A stretch of DNA of 64,000 nucleotides from Natranaerofaba carboxydovora (GTDB lineage Bacteria; Bacillota; Natranaerobiia; Natranaerobiales; Natranaerofabaceae), in contig NZ_CP054394.1 in NCBI RefSeq assembly GCF_022539405.1, positions 994,501-1,058,500 of the forward strand, in the 5' to 3' direction. The position numbers were made by a program, and so were the translations under genes. Shown piece after piece: positions 35,485 through 44,869 of the stretch; positions within the stretch are counted from its first letter, which is position 1; every line of letters starts with the position of its first letter. The notes below the pieces were generated by a model. It searched no databases, was not told where the DNA came from, and saw only the letters and a program-made list of their open reading frames with translations.

Positions 35485-36427
35485 TATAGATGAAAAAATT
35501 ATTGACAACTTAAATTTGGGGATCATAGTCTTAGATGAAGAATTGAATGTAGTTAAATGGAATAACTGGATGGAGAATTTGACAGGTAACAAAAAAGACA
35601 GTGTAATTAATAAAAAATTAACCAGCTTATATCCTTTGTTTGAAAAGAATATTTATAAACAGTTTATTTTTAATGCTTTAAATAATGGCCAAAAAATGTT
35701 TTGTTCTGCGGCTCTTCATCCGGTGTTTTTTCCGCCTACAAATAATAAAAATAAAATCCAACAAAACCTTCATATTGAGCCATTTAGCTATGATGATAAA
35801 ACCTTTGTATTATTACAAGTTTTTGATGCTACTCACCACCGCAAAAAACTTTCTTATTTGCAGAGTTCTTTAAAAGAAATGGCTAGTTTTAAAGAAAAAG
35901 CAAAGCTAGATGGTTTAACCAAACTACCCAATAGAGGTTACTTTTTAGAACAACTTGAAAATATTATAAAGAATTATAATTATAAAGAAACTGATTATGA
36001 AACGAAAAAATTAACTCTTTTATTTATAGATTTGGACTCTTTTAAAGAAATAAATGACTCGATTGGTCATGTGTATGGGGATAATTTATTAAAAACTGTT
36101 GCTAAAAGGATAAAATCTGTTATTAAAGAAACTGATTTATCTGCGAGGTATGGTGGAGATGAATTTGTTATATTACTTAAAAATATTGGATCGCTGAAAG
36201 AAATAACAAGTGTAGCTAATAGGATTCTTGGAGTTGTTGAAGAGCCTATAAAGCTTTCTGGACAGGAGATATATTTTAGTATAAGTTTAAGCATAGGGGT
36301 GGCATTATATCCAACTGATAGCGATAGCTTAGAAAAACTTATCGAGAAAGCAGATAAAGCTATGTATGAAGCTAAGAGACTTGGAGGTAACAGGTGCGTT
36401 TTTTATAGTGACATAAAAGAGAATTAA
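35477..36427 (+). CDS. PAS-GGDEF diguanylate cyclase
   Basis: 316 residues: a PAS domain (about 8-115), a short coiled linker, then GGDEF with DGLTKLPNRGYF, FIDLDSFKEIND and the intact active site YGGDEF. It should make cyclic di-GMP. No RxxD inhibitory site is evident before the active site (ETDLSARYGGDEF). It overlaps cheC by 8 bp, so receiver, phosphatase and cyclase form one operon. Confidence 0.92.
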   Translation: MNNIDEKIIDNLNLGIIVLDEELNVVKWNNWMENLTGNKKDSVINKKLTSLYPLFEKNIYKQFIFNALNNGQKMFCSAALHPVFFPPTNNKNKIQQNLHIEPFSYDDKTFVLLQVFDATHHRKKLSYLQSSLKEMASFKEKAKLDGLTKLPNRGYFLEQLENIIKNYNYKETDYETKKLTLLFIDLDSFKEINDSIGHVYGDNLLKTVAKRIKSVIKETDLSARYGGDEFVILLKNIGSLKEITSVANRILGVVEEPIKLSGQEIYFSISLSIGVALYPTDSDSLEKLIEKADKAMYEAKRLGGNRCVFYSDIKEN

Positions 36428-36464
36428 ACCAAGGACTTTATGATGAGTCCTTGGTTTTTTTTAT
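36428..36464 (+). terminator. Terminator after the GGDEF gene
   Basis: ACCAAGGACT / AGTCCTTGGT with an 8-base loop and eight T residues. Confidence 0.92.
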
Positions 36465-36553
36465 AAAAATAATAACCTATCTATTTCTGAAAATGTATAT
36501 GTATCAAAATTCTTTGGAATAATAGCAGGAGAATGATAAAGGGAGTGACAATT

Positions 36554-37522
36554 ATGGAGCAAAACAGTTATGATGCTAAAAAATCAACAAAACGAGAATC
36601 TGTAAGAAGGAGTAGACAAAAAGACATGACTGATAACCTTAAACAATATGGCCAGGTACAAATTCCTCAACCAGCGAATCATATTCATTCTCTTGTTATT
36701 GTAGGTCAAATTGAAGGTCATATGACTCTACCACCACAAAACAAGACAACTAAATATGAACATATTCTACCACAGCTAATTGCAGCTGAGCAAAACCCAA
36801 ATATTAAAGGTGTATTAATTCTGTTAAATACAGTTGGTGGAGATGTTGAAGCAGGTCTTGCTATTGCAGAGATGATTGAGAGTATGTCTAAACCATCAGT
36901 TAGTGTAGTTCTAGGTGGTGGACATAGTATCGGGGCGCCAATTGCTGTGGCGACTAACCACTCTTATATTGTTGAAACTGCAACGATGACAATCCATCCA
37001 ATAAGACTTACTGGACAGGTACTTGGAGTGCCACAGACATATGAGTACCTTGACAAGATGCAGGAAAGAGTAATTAGTTTTATCACAAAAAACACTAGTA
37101 TATCTTCTCAGGAATTAAGAAAATTAATGTTTAATTCTGGTCAGCTAGCAAGGGATATAGGAACACTTTTAATTGGAAGAGACGCTGTATTACATAATTT
37201 GATAGACGAAGTAGGAGGGATAGGCCAGGCTGTATTAAAACTAGAAGAATTCATTAAGCAAAAAGAATCTGGTTATCAAGATAACAGACAACAGAATATA
37301 AACCAGCCAAATTTGAGATATCCTCAGCAGAACAATCCAAATTCAGGCAACTCTTTTTTTGATGATCCATTTAATAGAAACCCCCAGAACCCATCAGATT
37401 ATGGTAATCCTTATCAAAGGCAAAGTGGACCAGATGAAAACAAAGATAATAAAGGAGACGACAACTCCACAAATAATAACACAGGCAATGATAACAATCA
37501 TTCTAGGGGGGATAATACTTGA
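36554..37522 (+). CDS. tepA: TepA/YmfB ClpP-like protease
   Basis: 322 residues. The ClpP-like core has [20 protein letters not shown], nucleophile Ser in [11 protein letters not shown] and catalytic His in MTIHPIR. About 75 C-terminal residues are rich in Asn, Gln, Asp and Gly and likely disordered. TepA is linked to protein translocation and sporulation in Bacillus. ATG 36554 is preceded by AAAGGGAGTGACAATT. The backbone order resumes here after the first insert. Confidence 0.9.
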   Translation: MEQNSYDAKKSTKRESVRRSRQKDMTDNLKQYGQVQIPQPANHIHSLVIVGQIEGHMTLPPQNKTTKYEHILPQLIAAEQNPNIKGVLILLNTVGGDVEAGLAIAEMIESMSKPSVSVVLGGGHSIGAPIAVATNHSYIVETATMTIHPIRLTGQVLGVPQTYEYLDKMQERVISFITKNTSISSQELRKLMFNSGQLARDIGTLLIGRDAVLHNLIDEVGGIGQAVLKLEEFIKQKESGYQDNRQQNINQPNLRYPQQNNPNSGNSFFDDPFNRNPQNPSDYGNPYQRQSGPDENKDNKGDDNSTNNNTGNDNNHSRGDNT

Positions 37523-37749
37523 GCTTACTATATACATCTGTTCCCCTAGATCAGGTCTTTGAGGATAGGACAAAAGAAGAGCCAACGTATGAAGAGATTC
37601 AACTTGAAGGTAAAACTTTAATAGTTGAACCTACAGGTCCTTATGAAGGGAAATTGGTAAGACTTATTAGCAGCAATGCTGACGATTACCTTGACCCTAA
37701 CTATCAACCTGGAAGTGTTATAAAATATTCGCCTTCTTTAGAAAGTTGA
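37519..37749 (+). CDS. ylzJ: YlzJ-like small protein
   Basis: 76 residues with [14 protein letters not shown] and [20 protein letters not shown], matching the YlzJ-like family. Function unknown. TTG start overlaps the tepA stop by 4 bp. In Bacillus spoIIIE follows; here 23 kb intervene. Confidence 0.85.
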   Translation: MSLLYTSVPLDQVFEDRTKEEPTYEEIQLEGKTLIVEPTGPYEGKLVRLISSNADDYLDPNYQPGSVIKYSPSLES

Positions 37750-37770
37750 TATTAAAAACAACAGAAAATA

Positions 37771-37828
37771 TAATGCCCGTGAAAATGCTCACGTTGTAGT
37801 GGCATTTTTCACGGGCATTTTTTATTGT
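37771..37828 (+). terminator. Terminator after ylzJ
   Basis: AATGCCCGTGAAAATGC pairs with GCATTTTTCACGGGCATT, followed by TTTTATTG. The left arm and loop also contain GTGA-N6-TCAC (37779-37792). Confidence 0.9.
37779..37792. promoter_or_regulatory. Possible activator site GTGA-N6-TCAC (within terminator)
   Basis: GTGAAAATGCTCAC fits the site seen upstream of both sigma-54 promoters. It lies within a terminator hairpin, so it may be coincidental. Confidence 0.3.
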
Positions 37829-37865
37829 TTAGAACAGGTTTTTTTTAGATAATTCAAATAAAACC

Positions 37866-37879
37866 GTGATTTTTTTCAC
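37866..37879. promoter_or_regulatory. Candidate upstream activator site of the glycyl-radical operon
   Basis: CCGTGATTTTTTTCACC contains GTGA-N6-TCAC, about 100 bp before the -24/-12 promoter, the usual distance for a sigma-54 enhancer. Confidence 0.5.
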
Positions 37880-37962
37880 CACTCTATAAGTTACATTTTT
37901 GATTTTAAATATTTAATGCAATTATAACAGATGTTTTAGAAATTTTATATTATTTTGTTATA

Positions 37963-37979
37963 TTGGTACAAAAATTGCG
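37963..37979 (+). promoter_or_regulatory. Sigma-54 (-24/-12) promoter of the glycyl-radical operon
   Basis: TTGGTACAAAAATTGCG has GG and GC separated by exactly ten bases and fits TGGYRY-N4/5-TTGC. It lies about 42 bp before the dehydratase start. A sigma-54 activator gene lies at 41484-43199. Confidence 0.75.
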
Positions 37980-38020
37980 ACTATATATATGTAAATTCCC
38001 ATTGAGGAGGAATGATTTTA

Positions 38021-40414
38021 ATGCATGACAAAAATTTGTTAGGTTATGTGGGCGATCTTCCAGAAATAACGCCACGTATTAAAAAATTGACCAATGATAT
38101 TTTAAACGCTGTTCCAGAAATTGATCCTGAACGGGCTAGACTTTTGACCCAATCATATAAAGAAACAGAAGCTTTACCCATGGTAATTAGGAGAGCTAAA
38201 GCCTTAGAAAAAATTTTGAACGAGATGACTATTGTTATTAGAGACGATGAATTAATAGTGGGCAATCAAACTACAAAACCAAGAAGCAGTCCGGTATTTC
38301 CTGAGTTTTCAAATAAGTGGCTCATGGAAGAGTTTGATAGACTTCCTAAACGCTTAGGTGATGCTTTTAAAATTTCTGAAGAAACCAAGGATGAATTAAA
38401 AGAAATTTTTAATTATTGGGACGGAAAAACTTCTAATGAATTAGCTGCATCTTTGATGAGTAAAGAAGCTGAACAAGCTCAAGATGCTGGTGTTTTCACA
38501 GTAGGTAATTACTTTTTTGGCGGAGTAGGTCACACAACTGTTGATTATGAAGAAGTATTGACATATGGATTTAAAGGGATAATTGAAAAAGCAAAAACAG
38601 AAAAAGATAATTTAAATGTAGCTAAACCCGAAGATATTGAAAAAGAGCATTTTTTAAATGCAGTAATAATTACTTTAAAAGCAGCTATTAATTTTGCTAA
38701 AAGATTTTCAAAAGAAGCTAAAAAGCTAGCTAAAGAATGTGAGGACAAAACAAGAAAAGATGAATTGCACAAAATTGCTGAAGTTTGTGATAAAGTTCCT
38801 GAATATCCAGCAGGAAGCTTTCATGAAGCCTTACAATCGTTTTGGTTCGTACAATTAATAATTCAGTTAGAGTCTAGTGGACACTCCATTTCTCCGGGGA
38901 GATTTGATCAATATATTTTTCCATATTTAAAAAACGATATAGAGAAGGACGATCTTACTCTTAAAAAAGCTCAAGAGATATTAGACGCTCTTTGGGTTAA
39001 ATTTAATGACATTAATAAAGTTAGAGATGAAGGGTCTACTAAAGCATTTGGCGGTTATCCGATGTTTCAAAATCTTATTGTAGGTGGTCAAACCCCTGAT
39101 GGACTAGATGCTAGCAACCTATTATCTTTTATGTGTTTAGAAGCTACAACTCATATAAAAATGCCACAACCCTCAATTTCAGTACGTATCTGGGATAAAA
39201 GCCTTGAAGAATTAACTGAAAAAACAGTCGAAGTAACTAAGTTGGGTCTGGGTATGCCTGCATACTATAATGATGAAGTTATAATACCTTCCCTTGTAAA
39301 TCGTGGTCTGACTTTAGAAGATGCTCGTGATTATTGCATTATTGGTTGTGTTGAACCTCAAAAAGGTGGCAAAACCGAGGGTTGGCATGATTCAGCTTTC
39401 TTTAATATGGCTAAAGTACTGGAACTTACTATAAATAATGGTGTTGAGAATGGCAAACAATTAGGGCCAAAAACTGGAGAATTTACCTCTTTTAATTCTT
39501 TTGAAGAATTTAAACTTGCCTTTGAAAGACAGATGGAATATTTCGTAGCCCTGCTAGTTAATGCAATAAATTCAGTGGATATAGCTCATATGAAAAGAGC
39601 GCCGTTACCATTCTTGTCAAGTATTATTCAAAACTGTATTGAAAAAGGAAAAACAGTACAGGAAGGTGGAGCTTATTACAATTTCACAGGCCCACAAGGG
39701 GTAGGAGTTGCGAACGTTGGAGATTCATTTGCTGTCATAGAAAAGCTTGTTTTTAATGAGCAAAAGCTTAGCCTTGAAGAACTTAAGAAAGCGTTAGACA
39801 ATAATTTTGAAGATGAAGATTTAAGACAAAAGCTTTTAAATGAAGTAGCGAAATATGGTAATGATATTGAGGAAGTGGACATGCTAACTAGAGAGGGCGC
39901 GTTAATCTATTGTAAAGAAGTAGAAAAACATACCAACCCAAGAGGAGGGATATACCAACCAGGTTTGTATCCCGTATCAGCTAATGTACCTTTAGGAGCT
40001 GCAACTGGTGCAACCCCCGAGGGAAGAAAAGCTAGAACTCCCCTCGCAGATGGAGTTTCACCTGTATCAGGTATGGATCGAAATGGGCCTACGGCTGCAA
40101 TTAACTCTGTAGCAAAACTTGACCATCATATAGCATCAAATGGAACTTTGTTAAACCAGAAGTTTCACCCTTCTTCCCTTGAAGGTGAAAGTGGCCAAAG
40201 AAATCTTGCTGCATTAATAAATGGCTTCTTTGATCAAAAAGGTTTACACATCCAAAACAATGTTATAGACAAAGAAACTTTAATAAAAGCTCAGAAAAAT
40301 CCTGACAAATATTCTAGCCTTGTGGTAAGGGTAGCAGGTTATAGTGCATATTTCACTTCTTTAGATAAGTCGCTACAAGATGATATTATTAACAGAACTG
40401 AGCAGAACTTTTAA
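38021..40414 (+). CDS. Glycyl-radical B12-independent diol (glycerol/1,2-propanediol) dehydratase
   Basis: 797 residues of the pyruvate formate-lyase family. The thiyl Cys is residue 443 in IIGCVEPQ, the Glu two residues on is the general base, and GKTEGWHDSAFFN follows as in glycerol and propanediol dehydratases. The radical Gly is residue 773 in RVAGYSA. These features favour diol dehydration over choline lyase or formate-lyase activity, but substrate needs testing. The ATG at 38021 has GAGGAGGAATGATTTTA before it; the in-frame ATG 38012 abuts the SD. Its activase follows. Confidence 0.88.
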   Translation: MHDKNLLGYVGDLPEITPRIKKLTNDILNAVPEIDPERARLLTQSYKETEALPMVIRRAKALEKILNEMTIVIRDDELIVGNQTTKPRSSPVFPEFSNKWLMEEFDRLPKRLGDAFKISEETKDELKEIFNYWDGKTSNELAASLMSKEAEQAQDAGVFTVGNYFFGGVGHTTVDYEEVLTYGFKGIIEKAKTEKDNLNVAKPEDIEKEHFLNAVIITLKAAINFAKRFSKEAKKLAKECEDKTRKDELHKIAEVCDKVPEYPAGSFHEALQSFWFVQLIIQLESSGHSISPGRFDQYIFPYLKNDIEKDDLTLKKAQEILDALWVKFNDINKVRDEGSTKAFGGYPMFQNLIVGGQTPDGLDASNLLSFMCLEATTHIKMPQPSISVRIWDKSLEELTEKTVEVTKLGLGMPAYYNDEVIIPSLVNRGLTLEDARDYCIIGCVEPQKGGKTEGWHDSAFFNMAKVLELTINNGVENGKQLGPKTGEFTSFNSFEEFKLAFERQMEYFVALLVNAINSVDIAHMKRAPLPFLSSIIQNCIEKGKTVQEGGAYYNFTGPQGVGVANVGDSFAVIEKLVFNEQKLSLEELKKALDNNFEDEDLRQKLLNEVAKYGNDIEEVDMLTREGALIYCKEVEKHTNPRGGIYQPGLYPVSANVPLGAATGATPEGRKARTPLADGVSPVSGMDRNGPTAAINSVAKLDHHIASNGTLLNQKFHPSSLEGESGQRNLAALINGFFDQKGLHIQNNVIDKETLIKAQKNPDKYSSLVVRVAGYSAYFTSLDKSLQDDIINRTEQNF

Positions 40415-40433
40415 ACTAAAATTAAATCTATAA

Positions 40434-40457
40434 AAGAGGCCCTTTTAATTGGGCCTC
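40434..40457 (+). other. Intercistronic hairpin between dehydratase and activase
   Basis: AGAGGCCC / GGGCCTCT with an 8-base loop and no U-tract. It probably stabilises or tunes the two-gene mRNA rather than ending it. Confidence 0.6.
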
Positions 40458-40490
40458 TAACAAAATTGTCATATAGGGAGGGGCTTTTCT

Positions 40491-41456
40491 ATCATTACTA
40501 ATAATTCTATTAATTATAAAGGCTCGGCAGACAGAGGAATGGTTTTCGATATTCAAAGATTTTCTGTACATGATGGTCCAGGTATTCGTACCGTTATTTT
40601 TTTAAAAGGATGTCCGTTATCTTGCTCATGGTGCAGCAACCCAGAATCGCAGCAATATGAACAAGAGATAATGTTTAACCCAAGCCTTTGTATTGAATGT
40701 AAAAAGTGTGTTGGCGCTTGTTCAGTTAAAGCTATTAGTTATGATACAGTAACTAGAATAGATCGTGATAGCTGTGTGAACTGTAAAAATTGTGTTGAAG
40801 TATGCAATAGCAGAGCTTTAGAACTTGCAGGTTATGAAGCTACAGTAGAGGAGCTACTTAAAGAAATAGCTAAAGATAAAATTTATTATAAACGTTCAAA
40901 GGGTGGAATTACCCTTTCTGGAGGTGAACCGCTTTACCAGAGCGATTTTGCTATTAACTTGTTAAATGCATGCAAAAGTAAAGGTTGGCATACTGCGCTG
41001 GAAACTTCTGGATTTGTGTCTCAGAGCTCGTTAAAAGAAGCCATTAACTTTTTGGATTTATTATTATTTGATATTAAATCCATGGATTCAACAAAAATTA
41101 AAGAGGAACTTAATGTTTCTAATCAAATAATTTTGGATAATGTCCAATTAGCAGCAAGGAAAGATGTTCCTATTATCATAAGAAAAGCAATCATACCAGG
41201 GTTTAATGACAATGAAAAGGATGTTAAGTCTACTGCTAAGTTTGCTAGGTGGCTCGGAAAGAATGTAAAAGGGATAGATTTACTACCTTATCATAGACTT
41301 GGTGAAAACAAATATAGATATTTAGGGAAAAAGTACCTGTTAGAAGGGGCAAAACCACCTTCTAATGATAAGATGCAAACTTTTAAAAAAATAATTGAAG
41401 AAGAAAGAGTTCCTGTAACTATAGGTGGTAGTGGTGGTTTTTATTTGGAGTTATAA
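40491..41456 (+). CDS. Glycyl-radical enzyme activating protein (radical SAM)
   Basis: It makes the Gly radical on the dehydratase. Motifs: the SAM cluster CPLSCSWCSNPE, then two ferredoxin-type clusters CIECKKCVGAC and CVNCKNCVEVC, and GGITLSGGEPLYQ. The first ATG (40539) begins at MVFDIQRFSVHDGPGIR, has GAGGA directly against it, and cuts off residues normally present. The frame is open upstream to ATC 40491 or ATT 40494, behind GGGAGGGG at 40476-40483. I therefore extend to 40491 (321 residues) and regard a non-ATG start as likely. Confidence 0.85.
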   Translation: MITNNSINYKGSADRGMVFDIQRFSVHDGPGIRTVIFLKGCPLSCSWCSNPESQQYEQEIMFNPSLCIECKKCVGACSVKAISYDTVTRIDRDSCVNCKNCVEVCNSRALELAGYEATVEELLKEIAKDKIYYKRSKGGITLSGGEPLYQSDFAINLLNACKSKGWHTALETSGFVSQSSLKEAINFLDLLLFDIKSMDSTKIKEELNVSNQIILDNVQLAARKDVPIIIRKAIIPGFNDNEKDVKSTAKFARWLGKNVKGIDLLPYHRLGENKYRYLGKKYLLEGAKPPSNDKMQTFKKIIEEERVPVTIGGSGGFYLEL

Positions 41457-41483
41457 CTACATTGAACTATAGATTTGTTGTAG

Positions 41484-43199
41484 TTATTTTAAACTATATT
41501 TACCCATTTTCTTCGATAAAGTTGTCCTATCAATATTTAGTTTTCTAGCAGCGTCAGATAGACTGCTGCTATTTTGGATAGCTTGTTTTATTAACCTAAT
41601 TTCATATTTTCGCACCTCATCTTTTAAACTTTTAAATTCATTACTATCCTTGCCTTCTAAAGCATTTTTTAATTCCAAAGGCACATCATGAAGTTTTACT
41701 AGTTCTTTTTCGCTTAAAAGTATAAGTCTTTCAATAGTGTTTTCAAGTTCTCTAACATTACCAGGCCAGTCATAATTGTAAAATAAATCTAAAACCTCTC
41801 TAGATATTGTTTTGTTTAAACCATGTTTATTATTGTATTTATCTAAGAAATGTAGGGTTAAAGGGAGGATATCCTCCTTTCTGTCTCTCAAAGGTGGGAT
41901 TTTTATAGGTATAACATTCAGTCTGTAGAATAAATCATCCCTAAATCTGTTTTCATCGGCTAACTTTTTTAAATCTTTGTTAGTGGAAGCAATAACACGC
42001 ACATTGATCTGACGTGGAGTGTCACTTCCTATTCTATTAACTTCTTTTTCCTGTAAAACTCTCAAAATTTTAACCTGAAGGTGAAAAGGTATTTCACTTA
42101 TTTCATCTAATAAAATAGTTCCTTCATGAGCAAGTTCAAAATAACCAGCTTTCCCCTTTTTTAACGCACCAGTGAAAGAGCCGGATTCGTATCCAAACAG
42201 TTCTGACTCTATTAGTGATTCCGGTATAGCACCACAATTAACCCTAATATAAGGCTTGTCTTTTCTATTGCTTATTTCATGTAACATTTTTGCGAAAACT
42301 TCTTTTCCAGTTCCTGACTCACCTGTCAATAATACTGTAGAATTAGTATTTGCAATTCTTGAAATGATTTCCATGGTTTTATTAAAAGCCTTACTTTTAC
42401 CAATAGCCTTTGCTTTGGCATTTTTAATTGATCTTAGCCTGTCAACTTCAGAACTAAACTTAATTGTTTTTTCATGTTCTTTTTCTAATTCTTTTTTGTA
42501 ATAACTTAATTCTGTGATATCTCTCACGTTTGTTACTACTTGAGTTATATTTCCTTTTGAATCAAAGATCGGGTTGCCTGTTACAATAACTTCCTTGCCT
42601 GTTTTTTCGATTTTTTGCATTATAGTTTTGGTTTTTTTTTCTTTCAAAGCAAGCAAAGAAACTGATTCACTGATATATCCTGCCTTCACTAAATCTTCCA
42701 TGTGTTTTCCTATAACTTCAAAGCCTTTTAGACCGGTGATTTTCTCATATCCCTCATTTACATATACTGTATACCCGTTTGCATCGGTAATATAAATTCC
42801 GTCGTATGAAGCCCTTAAAATGTCTGCAAGCATTTGATTCCACTCTAAATGTTTTTGTATATGGGATATGTCTTGAAACACTGAAACAGCACCGATGATT
42901 TTACCATCATTTTCAATTAAACTTTGATTAGACATTATTTCTTTTTCGCCAATCTTTATTCTTTCGCCAAGGTAATCAGTACCTTCTTCTAGTCTTTTGA
43001 GTAATGTGGAATAAGGCATAACTTCATTAATTTTTTTTTCTATAGCTTTTTCTTGTTTAATTTGAAGTATATTTTCGGCACCTTCATTGAAAAAAATTAT
43101 TGTGCCTTCACAGTTAATTACCAGTACACCATTATATATGCTATCTAAGATATTTTTATATAATTTATTGTTATTTTGCCTATAATTACTGTCACTCAT
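41484..43199 (-). CDS. PAS-PAS-AAA-Fis sigma-54-dependent activator
   Basis: 571 residues: two PAS domains (about 12-110 and 125-230), a coiled linker, an AAA+ domain (about 265-500) with Walker A GESGTGKE, loop SGSFTGA (Ser in place of the usual Ala in GAFTGA) and Walker B ILLDEISEI, and a Fis-type HTH at the end (LSDAARKLNIDRTTLSKKM). It should drive the two -24/-12 promoters on either side. The PAS domains presumably sense substrate, aldehyde or redox state. Minus-strand ATG behind GGGGAGGGGCAAAA. Confidence 0.92.
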   Translation of the reverse strand: MSDSNYRQNNNKLYKNILDSIYNGVLVINCEGTIIFFNEGAENILQIKQEKAIEKKINEVMPYSTLLKRLEEGTDYLGERIKIGEKEIMSNQSLIENDGKIIGAVSVFQDISHIQKHLEWNQMLADILRASYDGIYITDANGYTVYVNEGYEKITGLKGFEVIGKHMEDLVKAGYISESVSLLALKEKKTKTIMQKIEKTGKEVIVTGNPIFDSKGNITQVVTNVRDITELSYYKKELEKEHEKTIKFSSEVDRLRSIKNAKAKAIGKSKAFNKTMEIISRIANTNSTVLLTGESGTGKEVFAKMLHEISNRKDKPYIRVNCGAIPESLIESELFGYESGSFTGALKKGKAGYFELAHEGTILLDEISEIPFHLQVKILRVLQEKEVNRIGSDTPRQINVRVIASTNKDLKKLADENRFRDDLFYRLNVIPIKIPPLRDRKEDILPLTLHFLDKYNNKHGLNKTISREVLDLFYNYDWPGNVRELENTIERLILLSEKELVKLHDVPLELKNALEGKDSNEFKSLKDEVRKYEIRLIKQAIQNSSSLSDAARKLNIDRTTLSKKMGKYSLK

Positions 43200-43346
43200 T
43201 TTTGCCCCTCCCCTGATATTAATGGGTATTTTCGGACGATATGCTAGTAAATGTTAAAGAAATCACTAATGAATGTAATATAACAGCGGGTGATTTACCA
43301 TGCGATATTAGTATAGCATAGACATATGATTTTAACAACATAGACC

Positions 43347-43379
43347 GTGACATATTTCACTTATAGTGAAATATGTCAC
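43347..43379. promoter_or_regulatory. Double activator site, perfect palindrome
   Basis: GTGACATATTTCAC and GTGAAATATGTCAC stand five bases apart and together form a perfect inverted repeat extending to ACCGTGA...TCACGGT (43344-43382). It lies between the activator gene (-) and the alcohol dehydrogenase operon (+), so it could serve both. Confidence 0.6.
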
Positions 43380-43439
43380 GGTTGAAATATTTAGGCAATT
43401 AACACAGAAGGGGTTAACGATTGCGGGGGGTTGTGGTGC

Positions 43440-43453
43440 GTGACAATATTCAC
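43440..43453. promoter_or_regulatory. Third activator site upstream of the alcohol dehydrogenase
   Basis: GTGACAATATTCAC followed by GG, with the same GTGA-N6-TCAC pattern, 144 bp before the -24/-12 promoter. Confidence 0.5.
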
Positions 43454-43596
43454 GGTTTATAAATCAAATTAAAATAAATGACATCTAACATGGATAGTTG
43501 CGATATAAAAATACCTATAAAAATAACTCAAAGGATCCGCTTATAAAGATCTTTGTAAAATCTAAAAGTCTAAATTATTGTATAAAAGAAACTGAA

Positions 43597-43612
43597 TGGC
43601 ATGGTTTTTGCA
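43597..43612 (+). promoter_or_regulatory. Sigma-54 (-24/-12) promoter of the B12-arm operon
   Basis: TGGCATGGTTTTTGCA has GG and GC ten bases apart, matching the consensus closely, about 86 bp before the alcohol dehydrogenase start. Confidence 0.78.
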
Positions 43613-43697
43613 AGTTAAATAATTAGTAGAATTGTTGGAATTTTAATTAACTTTATTATGTTAAAAATTTTGATGCAAGTGAAAGGATGGAATAGCG

Positions 43698-44834
43698 ATG
43701 AATAATTTTACCTGGCTTTCACCAACACAAATTATATTCGGAAATGATTCCATTAAATCATTAGAAGAAGTAATTCAAAAATATAAAGCAAAAAACGTCT
43801 CAATAATTACCGACCAAGGAATAATGGGAACTGATATACTAGAGAAGGTCAAAAAAGTTATAGGGAAAGATATTGAGACAAACGTTTTCTGTGAGCTTGA
43901 TGGGGAACCTGATACTGACGATTTGAAAAAATGTAAACAACACGTCATTGAAAATCAAAGCGATGTATTAATAGGCCTCGGGGGTGGGAGTTCGATTGAT
44001 GTGGCTAAAGCTGTTTCAGTTCTAGTGACTAATGAATCAATTGGTTTAGACCAAAATAATGAAATAGAGAACTTAGGACTTCCTACTATAATGATACCTA
44101 CTACAGCTGGCACAGGAGCAGAGCTTACCAAGATATCCATCTTCTCAGGAGATAAGGTCAAATTAAGGTTAGTCCATGATTATCTATATCCAAATGTGGC
44201 TATCTGTGATCCTAAAATGACCCTTAGTATGCCAGGCAGTATAACTACATCTACAGGTATGGATGCACTTACCCATGCTATTGAAGCTTACACCTCAGTT
44301 AAAGCCAACTATCTCACCGATATAATAGCCTTTGAAGCAATCAAAAAAATCTATTTTAATATACGCACAGCTTATGCAAAAGGAGAAAATATTATAGCCA
44401 GGGAGAATATGTTAGCAGGTAGCTTACTTGCTGGGATGGCTTTTTCAAATGCAGGGGTTGGTGCAGTGCATGCTATGGCATATCCGATAGGAGGGAGCTA
44501 TCACATACCTCATGGTATAGCCAACTCTCTTTTGCTGCCTCACGTACTTGAGGCAAACTTTAATGGAATTGTTGAAAAGCTGGCAGTAATAGGAAAAACC
44601 TGGGGATTAAGAGGTGATTATACCCAAATAGATATAGCAAATAAAACCGTTGAATTAATTAAAAATCTGTCAACGTCACTGGATATACCCCAGCGTTTAA
44701 GAGACTTTGATATTCCTGAAGCAGAACTGCCTGAACTAGCTAAGGCTGCATCAGAAATTACCGGCCTTATGCAAAATAATCCAAGTAATTTGTCGCAGGC
44801 AGACTTACTAAAGGTTTACAAAAATGCCTATTAA
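43698..44834 (+). CDS. Iron-containing alcohol dehydrogenase (1,3-propanediol/1-propanol type)
   Basis: 378 residues. The NAD-site motif is IGLGGGSSIDVAKA; metal ligands lie in TGMDALTHAIEAY and AVHAMAYPIGGSYHIPHGIAN. In this locus it should reduce the aldehyde from the dehydratases to 1,3-propanediol or 1-propanol and recycle NADH. It is the first gene after the second sigma-54 promoter. The ATG follows GAAAGGATGGAATAGCG. Confidence 0.92.
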   Translation: MNNFTWLSPTQIIFGNDSIKSLEEVIQKYKAKNVSIITDQGIMGTDILEKVKKVIGKDIETNVFCELDGEPDTDDLKKCKQHVIENQSDVLIGLGGGSSIDVAKAVSVLVTNESIGLDQNNEIENLGLPTIMIPTTAGTGAELTKISIFSGDKVKLRLVHDYLYPNVAICDPKMTLSMPGSITTSTGMDALTHAIEAYTSVKANYLTDIIAFEAIKKIYFNIRTAYAKGENIIARENMLAGSLLAGMAFSNAGVGAVHAMAYPIGGSYHIPHGIANSLLLPHVLEANFNGIVEKLAVIGKTWGLRGDYTQIDIANKTVELIKNLSTSLDIPQRLRDFDIPEAELPELAKAASEITGLMQNNPSNLSQADLLKVYKNAY

Positions 44835-44869
44835 CAGGCAATAATTGAATTCTGGGAGGAGGAAAGGAA

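Noticed and set aside
37359-37562. ORF of 67 codons inside tepA
   Set aside because: It lies in another frame of the low-complexity tepA tail, has no SD and no recognisable protein features.
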